A DNA stretch of 26,749 nucleotides. Source: an uncultured Eubacteriales bacterium (GTDB lineage Bacteria; Bacillota; Clostridia; Oscillospirales; Butyricicoccaceae). This document shows positions 21,567 to 26,749 of the stretch, one piece after another. The stretch covers positions 1-26,749 of the forward strand of contig CATJIY010000130.1 of the NCBI GenBank assembly GCA_949740695.1, written 5' to 3'. The notes under the pieces are model-generated. The model made no database searches. It had not been told where the DNA came from and worked only from the letters and a program-made list of their open reading frames with translations. The stretch's first letter is position 1. Every line of letters starts with the position of its first letter. A program made the translations under genes and the position numbers.

Positions 21567-22904
21567 TCATCGTGCTTGGAGCAAATATTGTTCCCGGATG
21601 TTTTGGGGAACCAGCGCGCCGCCGGTAGCCCAGGCAATATGGGCGCTGTTTGCCAACCGGACGGGCGTAAGACCCTGGGCGGCGGCGTAGGCTTGGCCCG
21701 CAGGCTGCTTCAGCAATTCAGCCGGTCCTTGGAAGGCGGCGCAGGCGCTGGGTTCCAGGAAGATTCCTTCGGTATCTGTGATGCCTTGCAAAAAGGCGTA
21801 TAGCTTTTCATCTTTTATGGTGACTTCGCCGGAAAGCAGCGGTTCCATCACCCGGCCCACAAAACCGGAAGGCCGCCCTACCGCCAAGCCGTCCGCTTCG
21901 GTATGGCCAGAAAGGCCCAAATCCTGTACGGAAACTTGATTGTGCAAACCGGTAACCATGCCTGTCAGCATACAGGGAGCCTGGGTGGGTTCCACAAAGA
22001 AACAGTGTACGTTGTCGCCAAAGACTTGCTTTAATCCAAAAGATACTCCGCCGGGGGCGCCGCCCACTCCGCAAGGAATGGTGACGAATAGAGGATGTTC
22101 CTCATCCACGGAGATGTTCTGGTTCGCCAGCTGATCTTTCAGCCGCAGCGCAGCCACCGCGTAACCCAGAAATAGACTACGGGAGTTTTCATCGTCGATA
22201 AAGTAGCTTTTGGGGTTGGCGTCCGACTTGGCCCGGCCTTGCTTGACCGCTTCGCTGTAATCGGCGGAATATTCCATCACTTCCGCGCCTTTTTCCCGCA
22301 GCAGATCTTTTTTCCATTGTTTGGCGTCAGCGCTCATATGAACGATTACCCGGTAGCCGATGGCCGCCGAGGTAATGCCGATGCTCAGACCTAAATTTCC
22401 GGTGGAACCTACCTGGATGGTATATTGCCGGAAAAAGTTCCGGGCCTCTGGCCCGGCCAGCTTGGCGTAGCTTTCGCCAGGTTGTAGCAGGCCGCCTTTT
22501 CGAGCCAATTCCTCAGTGTGCTGTAGTACCTCGTAGATGCCGCCCCGGGCCTTTACCGAGCCGGCGATGGCTAGATGACTATCCTGTTTCAGCAACAGTT
22601 GGCCGGGGATCGTTGCCTCAAATCGCTCTTCCAGCCATTTTTGCATGGCGGGAATGGGGGTAAGGGGGGATTCGATCAGGCCTTTTTGGGGAGCAGTCTC
22701 CGGAAAGCACAGCTGAAGGAAGGGAGCGAACCGGTCCAGCCGGGCCTGGGCGTCTAAAATATCCTCCATGCCCAGCTCTTGACTGGCCAAGCCCTGAGCG
22801 GCGGATTGCAGCTTGGGATTGATCCAGAAAACCTCTTCTCCAACAGCTGCCTTGGCGAGAACTGGATCAGTGTGGAGTTGTTCTTTCAAATTCGTGGCGC
22901 ACAT
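21567..22904 (-). CDS. dsdA: D-serine ammonia-lyase (D-serine dehydratase)
   Basis: A 445-residue fold-type II PLP enzyme. The PLP lysine is K118 in GSVKARGG, the phosphate-binding loop is STGNLGLS (167-174), and the glycine loop reads PCGVGGAPGG (277-286), all as in DsdA. It turns D-serine into pyruvate and ammonia, letting the cell detoxify or use D-serine. GGAGGAA precedes the ATG by 7 nt. No dsdX transporter or dsdC regulator is nearby, unlike in enterobacteria. It is coupled to a GNAT gene downstream. Confidence 0.95.
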   Translation of the reverse strand: MCATNLKEQLHTDPVLAKAAVGEEVFWINPKLQSAAQGLASQELGMEDILDAQARLDRFAPFLQLCFPETAPQKGLIESPLTPIPAMQKWLEERFEATIPGQLLLKQDSHLAIAGSVKARGGIYEVLQHTEELARKGGLLQPGESYAKLAGPEARNFFRQYTIQVGSTGNLGLSIGITSAAIGYRVIVHMSADAKQWKKDLLREKGAEVMEYSADYSEAVKQGRAKSDANPKSYFIDDENSRSLFLGYAVAALRLKDQLANQNISVDEEHPLFVTIPCGVGGAPGGVSFGLKQVFGDNVHCFFVEPTQAPCMLTGMVTGLHNQVSVQDLGLSGHTEADGLAVGRPSGFVGRVMEPLLSGEVTIKDEKLYAFLQGITDTEGIFLEPSACAAFQGPAELLKQPAGQAYAAAQGLTPVRLANSAHIAWATGGALVPQNIREQYLLQAR

Positions 22905-22957
22905 ATCGGCTTCCTCCTAATAGATTGGGATTGCTTTTACCTACGCTAAAGGGGGGA

Positions 22958-23524
22958 TTAAAAATTATCGCCTCGCTCGGGAAGCAGCTCTCCGTCGTAA
23001 TATTTAAAGAGACGGTTCTGATCGTCCTCAAAGTAGAAAGTCCGCAGATCCCGTTCTGTGCCGTATAAAGTCAATTCTGGAGCCAGGGTCTTAGCCCTTT
23101 CCAGCGCCTTTTGGTTGCGGGTGGTGATCAGGTTATAGCCCCGGCGGCACCGCTCCAGCCAAAAAAATTCATAAGCCGGAGGCTGTAAAATCCGGCTTTC
23201 CAGATCGGCAATCTTTTGAATACCCGTTTGCTGGCACCATTTCCGCTCCATGCGGTAAAGCCTCTGGGAAAGCTTGCCCACCGTATTGGGGTCTTTGTCC
23301 CAATAAACCTCCGTCGACTTTTTTCCCATTTGCCAGGCGGCAAAAGCCCGGTGATGTCCGTCGGTAAGGGCGGTGACGCCATCTCCAAAATCACTGACCG
23401 GCAAGGGTGCAAACCCGGCGAAGTCCTCCTGTTGAATTTTGTCCTTTACGGCGGCCAGCTTGCGCTGGTTCAGATAAAGCTGGGTCACGCCCAAGGTTTC
23501 CAGGCTGATTTCAAAGATTTCCAT
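22958..23524 (-). CDS. ParB/sulfiredoxin-fold-like protein
   Basis: About 188 residues. The N-terminal half has the ParB-like layout: 'LGVTQLYLNQRKLAAVKDKI' followed by 'LTDGHHRAFAAWQMG' (about 54-68), the position of the ParB/Srx box where a nucleotide is bound. The C-terminal half is helical, with no recognised domain. The start is ATG at 23524, with GGAG 11 nt upstream. It has no HTH or ParA partner, so chromosome partitioning is unlikely. Function unknown. Confidence 0.75.
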   Translation of the reverse strand: MEIFEISLETLGVTQLYLNQRKLAAVKDKIQQEDFAGFAPLPVSDFGDGVTALTDGHHRAFAAWQMGKKSTEVYWDKDPNTVGKLSQRLYRMERKWCQQTGIQKIADLESRILQPPAYEFFWLERCRRGYNLITTRNQKALERAKTLAPELTLYGTERDLRTFYFEDDQNRLFKYYDGELLPERGDNF

Positions 23525-23566
23525 AGATGATAACACTCCGTATTTTTTCTGTTCTATGATTTATTT

Positions 23567-23595
23567 ATTGTACCAGATTTAGATTCAATCTGCAA
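23567..23595 (-). promoter_or_regulatory. Promoter of the ParB-fold-like gene
   Basis: On the minus strand TTGCAG (23595-23590), 17-bp spacer, TACAAT (23572-23567), about 45 nt ahead of the start codon. The rest of the roughly 300-nt gap to 23821 holds the divergent promoter below and nothing else I can identify. Confidence 0.75.
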
Positions 23596-23706
23596 GGGAA
23601 GATGGTGGAAACAAACGAAATCGTAACAATTTGTTCTTGCCGGGGTCTTTCCTGGCTGGCGGGCTTCTTTTGTGTGGAATTTTGCCGTAGACTGTCAAAT
23701 CCATAG

Positions 23707-23735
23707 ATGACAAGCAGCGGAAAGTATGGTATACT
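23707..23735 (+). promoter_or_regulatory. Promoter of the Na/Pi cotransporter gene
   Basis: ATGACA (23707-23712), 17-bp spacer, TATACT (23730-23735), about 87 nt ahead of the start. I see no Pho-box-like direct repeats. Confidence 0.7.
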
Positions 23736-23821
23736 ATATCAAACGTAAACACTTATTTTTCTGGCGGCCCGGCCAAGGGCGGCTGATTCCTTAAAATACC
23801 GGTGAAAAGGGAGGGCGGAGG

Positions 23822-25576
23822 ATGGATTTCTTTTCGCTGATTATGTTGTTGGGCGGATTAACCTTTTTCCTCTATGGTATGAATGTGATGTCCTCCAGCC
23901 TGGAAAAGATGGCGGGAGGCCGGTTGGAGGAGTTGCTGCGAAAAATGACCGCAAAGCCGCTGCTCAGTATGGCGTTGGGGGCGGCGATTACCATCGCGGT
24001 TCAGTCCTCGTCAGCCACCACTGTTATGCTGGTAGGTCTGGTGAACTCGGGGATTTTGCAGTTTTCTCAGACCATTCATATCATCTTCGGCGCCAACATC
24101 GGCACGACGCTTACCGCTTGGATTACTGGATTTTCCGGCTTGCAAAGCGAAAATTTCTGGCTGCAAATGCTTAAGCCTAAAAATTTCTCTCCTCTATTGG
24201 CCTTTGCGGGTATCTTAATGATTATGTTTTCCAAGAAGGACCGAAAGAAATCGATTGGGACGGTGTTTGTGGGCTTTGCCGTTTTGATGTATGGGATGGA
24301 TATGATGGCCTCGGCGGTCAGTCCGCTGGCACATACTCCAATCTTTGAAAGCTTGCTGGTCCAGCTGCAAAACCCCATACTAGGGGTGTTAATCGGGATG
24401 CTGTTTACTGCGGTTATTCAAAGTTCGGCGGCTTCCATCGGTATTTTGCAGGCGCTGGCGCTGACAGGCAGCATTTCTTATGGCATGGCTTTGCCCATTG
24501 TCATGGGGTTGAATATCGGCACCTGCGCCACTTCCCTAATCTCTTGTATTGGCACCAATGTAAAAGCCCGGCGGGTAGCAGTGCTGCATGTGTCTATCAA
24601 GATTTTAGGTACAATCATCTGCCTCAGTTTGTTTTTGGGATGGAACGCCATCTTCCGATGGTCCTTTGTGGAAAAACCCCTGGCGCCTTGGGATGTGGCG
24701 CTCCTCCATACCATCTTCAATTTGGCTACCACAGTGATCCTTTTGCCAGTGAACCGGCAACTGATTTCTCTTACCGAACGGCTGGTAAAGGACCGGAGGC
24801 CAGTGGCTGTTCCTGCCGCCGATATCCCGCTGCTGGACGAGCGGCTGCTTCGTTCTCCTTCGGTAGCGGTCTCCGAATCCTTTCATGTTTCCAAAGCGAT
24901 GTGCCGCCAGGCTAGAGAGATTTTGGATCTGTCCATGTCGGAGTTTCAGCAGTATGACGGCGGGGTAGAAGTCCAGGTGCTTCAGGCGGAGGATCGGCTG
25001 GACCGGTTTGAGGACCGGCTGGGCACCTATCTGGTTAAACTTTCCGCTCAGGCGCTTTCCCGCCAGGACAGTCAGGTGGTCTCCAAGATCCTTCATGCTA
25101 TTGGCGATTTTGAACGTCTGGGGGACCACGCCTGTAATCTGACGAAAGTGGCCAAGGAGCTTTTTGACAAGCAAATCGGGTTTTCTGCCCAGGCCGGAGA
25201 GGAAATCGCGGTGCTGTCGGCGGCTATTGCAGAGATTTTGGATCTTACTTCTCAGGCTTATATGGAAAGCGATGTAGAGTTGGCAGCTCGAGTAGAGCCG
25301 CTGGAGCAGGTGATTGACCAGTTGATTGCTCAGATTCGAGACCATCATATCCGCAGGCTTCAGCAAGGAGCCTGTACCATTGAGGGAGGCTTTATTCTGG
25401 CTGATCTGCTGAACAATTACGAACGGATTTCCGACCATTGCTCCAATGTGGCGGTAGCGATTATCGAGGTGGAGCATAATAGCTTCGATACGCATAAGTA
25501 CTTAAATGGCGTCAAATATGGCAACAGTGTTTTTAACGAAATTTATGATGTTTTTGACAAAAAATATACCCTGTGA
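23822..25576 (+). CDS. Na+/phosphate cotransporter with C-terminal PhoU-like domain
   Basis: A 584-residue protein. The membrane part (about 1-320) has the two Na/Pi repeats with QSSS (61-64, 'AVQSSSATTVMLVG') and QSSAAS (200-205), plus 'GANIGTT' and 'GLNIGTC'. The C-terminal part (about 345-575) is a PhoU-like helical domain with 'GDFERLGDHACNLTKVAKEL' and 'LLNNYERISDHCSNVAVAII'. It should import phosphate with Na+ and sense or limit its own activity through the PhoU domain. GGAGGGCGGAG lies just before the ATG. The NYN nuclease gene follows after 51 nt. Confidence 0.94.
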   Translation: MDFFSLIMLLGGLTFFLYGMNVMSSSLEKMAGGRLEELLRKMTAKPLLSMALGAAITIAVQSSSATTVMLVGLVNSGILQFSQTIHIIFGANIGTTLTAWITGFSGLQSENFWLQMLKPKNFSPLLAFAGILMIMFSKKDRKKSIGTVFVGFAVLMYGMDMMASAVSPLAHTPIFESLLVQLQNPILGVLIGMLFTAVIQSSAASIGILQALALTGSISYGMALPIVMGLNIGTCATSLISCIGTNVKARRVAVLHVSIKILGTIICLSLFLGWNAIFRWSFVEKPLAPWDVALLHTIFNLATTVILLPVNRQLISLTERLVKDRRPVAVPAADIPLLDERLLRSPSVAVSESFHVSKAMCRQAREILDLSMSEFQQYDGGVEVQVLQAEDRLDRFEDRLGTYLVKLSAQALSRQDSQVVSKILHAIGDFERLGDHACNLTKVAKELFDKQIGFSAQAGEEIAVLSAAIAEILDLTSQAYMESDVELAARVEPLEQVIDQLIAQIRDHHIRRLQQGACTIEGGFILADLLNNYERISDHCSNVAVAIIEVEHNSFDTHKYLNGVKYGNSVFNEIYDVFDKKYTL

Positions 25577-25627
25577 GCAGGACGGTATGCCCGCTTTTGC
25601 CGCTGGAACGAAAAGGAGATTGGATTT

Positions 25628-26407
25628 TTGGAAAAGGAAATGAAGCTAGCAGTGTTGATTGACGCCGAAAATATCTCCAGCAAGTATGTGGAGATTATTT
25701 TGGGAGAATCCGCTGCCTTAGGCAATGTGATTTATAAGCGAATTTACGGAAATTGGACCACGCCCCAGATGGGTTCCTGGAAGGACGTCATTTTGGAAAA
25801 CGCCATCCAGCCAGTACAACAATACAACAATGCCTCGGGTAAAAACGCTTCCGACTCTTCTCTGATTATCGACGCCATGGATTTGCTTTTTTTAAATAAA
25901 CTGGATGGTTTTGTCATCGTTAGCTCAGACAGCGACTTTACCCGTTTGGCAGCCCGGCTGCGAGAATCTGAGATGTTTGTATTGGGGATGGGAGTGCAGA
26001 ACACCCCTCGTTCCTTTATTTCGGCTTGTAGTAAATTTGCCTATTTGGATGTGCTGTATGCTGCTGAGCACGACAAAAAAGCGGAAAAATCTTCCCAAAA
26101 GCCGGAGAAGGCCGAACGCGCTGCCCAAAAACCAGAAAAAACCGAGAAGGTTCGTCCGGCCTCCGGTATCAATAAAAAGACCATCCAGCGGGCCTTGCGG
26201 GAGTTTGCTTTGGAAAAATCAGATGACGACGGATGGATTTCGGCCGGTCAGCTGGCTTCCTTGTTAGACCGGAAATACCCAGATTTTGACGTGCGCAACT
26301 TTGGCTATAAAAAACTTTATCTTTTTGTGGAATCTCTGGGATTGTTTGACCTTCGGCGGGACGAACGGGACCCCTCAAAACTGTTTTTCAAGCTGCGTCA
26401 GCTTTGA
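25628..26407 (+). CDS. NYN-domain nuclease with C-terminal OST-HTH/LOTUS domain
   Basis: A 259-residue two-domain protein. The NYN (PIN-like) domain (6-145) has the catalytic acidic set D12 and N15 in VLIDAENIS, D76, D82 and D101/D103 in VIVSSDSDFTRLA. A charged linker (150-175) repeats the unit QKPEK-A/T-E. The C-terminal OST-HTH/LOTUS domain (183-258) reads 'AGQLASLLDRKYPDFDVRNF' and 'LYLFVESLGLFDLRRDE', an RNA-binding fold. It should be an RNase or RNA-binding regulator. The start is TTG at 25628 with AAGGAG 9 nt upstream. The gene follows the Na/Pi transporter and may share its mRNA. Confidence 0.92.
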   Translation: MEKEMKLAVLIDAENISSKYVEIILGESAALGNVIYKRIYGNWTTPQMGSWKDVILENAIQPVQQYNNASGKNASDSSLIIDAMDLLFLNKLDGFVIVSSDSDFTRLAARLRESEMFVLGMGVQNTPRSFISACSKFAYLDVLYAAEHDKKAEKSSQKPEKAERAAQKPEKTEKVRPASGINKKTIQRALREFALEKSDDDGWISAGQLASLLDRKYPDFDVRNFGYKKLYLFVESLGLFDLRRDERDPSKLFFKLRQL

Positions 26408-26416
26408 TGATGTTTT

Positions 26417-26459
26417 CATAGCAATTCCCCTCAGCTTCAAGCTGAGGGGAATTGCTATG
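26417..26459. repeat. Perfect 20-bp inverted repeat between convergent genes
   Basis: The arm CATAGCAATTCCCCTCAGCT (26417-26436) pairs perfectly with 26440-26459 around a 3-nt loop (TCA). It lies between the NYN gene (+) and the partial gene (-), so bidirectional termination is the simplest reading, but neither side has a U-run. Confidence 0.75.
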
Positions 26460-26480
26460 TGACGAGGAAAGCTATCTGGC

Positions 26481-26749
26481 CTACAGGCCAGTTTTCTGAG
26501 AAAAAATTTGGGCTAAAGTAGCCTTATCCAGTCGGCTGGCCAAAGGGAATATGCCTGGAAGTCCCTCCTTTTGAGCGGCTAGCTGAGCCAGGTGAATCAA
26601 CCCATCTTTGTGGAGCATGTCCAGTAAGGCTTCCGGGATAGCGTCCATGCCGTTTCGGGTATATTCCTCCAGGGTTAGTTGAGTAAGGGTAGGCTGAGAG
26701 AGAAAAGGGAAGAAGCTTTCCAAGTCTTCTAAGTCACAGTGAGAGAGCG
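26481..26749 (-). CDS. Unknown protein, 5' end outside the window
   Basis: The minus-strand frame is open from the right edge to the stop at 26481, giving at least 88 C-terminal residues; a TTG at 26723 is not a necessary start because the frame continues upstream (LSHCDLEDLESFF). The visible part is helical and leucine-rich, with 'GMDAIPEALLDMLHKDGLIH' and 'LASRLDKATLAQIFSQKTGL' at the end. I recognise no family. Confidence 0.55.
   Translation of the reverse strand, partial: LSHCDLEDLESFFPFLSQPTLTQLTLEEYTRNGMDAIPEALLDMLHKDGLIHLAQLAAQKEGLPGIFPLASRLDKATLAQIFSQKTGL

Noticed and set aside
22958..23524. ParB chromosome-partitioning protein
   Set aside because: Only the nucleotide-binding box resembles ParB; there is no HTH domain, parA or parS site.
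1..26749. CRISPR array, IS element, prophage or defence island
   Set aside because: No spaced direct repeats, no transposase or integrase frames, and no recognised defence genes on either strand.

Overview
The window reads as a chromosomal segment from a gut-type Clostridia bacterium, probably close to Oscillospiraceae/Ruminococcaceae. The reasons are: strong GGAGG-type ribosome binding sites, sigma-A promoters with 17-bp spacers, a Firmicutes-style L10 leader, and families typical of that group (DUF5685, DUF4230, VanZ, DUF3343, XpaC-like, YedF). I see no insertion sequence, prophage, CRISPR array, tRNA or rRNA. It is mostly housekeeping and accessory chromosome, with one decayed gene.

Layout. 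1-649 (-): two half-size TauE/SafE-type membrane genes joined by an ATGA overlap. 770-1963 (-): rplJ-rplL with terminator, attenuator, L10 leader and a consensus promoter. 1999-2706 (-): DUF4230 protein. 3034-3591 (+): bioY, convergent with an M20 amidohydrolase (3597-4799, -). 4965-6426 (+): promoter, structured leader, cell-wall amidase and VanZ-like protein. 6490-7075 (+): amidase-signature pseudogene. 7147-8532 (-): MATE transporter with a structured upstream region. 8798-10746 (-): GrpB-like and CNNM/CorC-like genes.

11019-13094 (+): zinc-ribbon membrane protein, DUF5685 protein and J-domain protein, a poorly characterised module. 13201-14311 (+): GNAT and YbaK-type deacylase. 14503-16487 (+): tightly coupled selenium/sulfur module of YedF, an EF2568-type cysteine desulfurase and DUF3343. 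16540-17172 (-): GyrI-like protein whose promoter carries a near-consensus LexA/SOS box. 17476-18903 (+): second MATE transporter. 18966-20944 (-): coiled-coil protein and XpaC-like membrane protein. 21031-22904 (-): D-serine dehydratase coupled to a GNAT. 22958-23524 (-): ParB-fold-like protein. 23822-26407 (+): Na/Pi cotransporter with PhoU domain, then a NYN nuclease with an OST-HTH domain. 26481 to the right edge (-): partial unknown gene.

The signals I rate highest are the SOS box in front of the GyrI-like gene, the zinc-ribbon/DUF5685/J-domain module (DUF5685 carries two acidic motifs resembling isoprenoid-synthase DDxxD motifs), the compact Se/S carrier operon, and several structured non-coding elements upstream of transporter and amidase genes. 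No single element is clearly a wholly new system. All functional claims come from reading motifs by eye; no database search was run.
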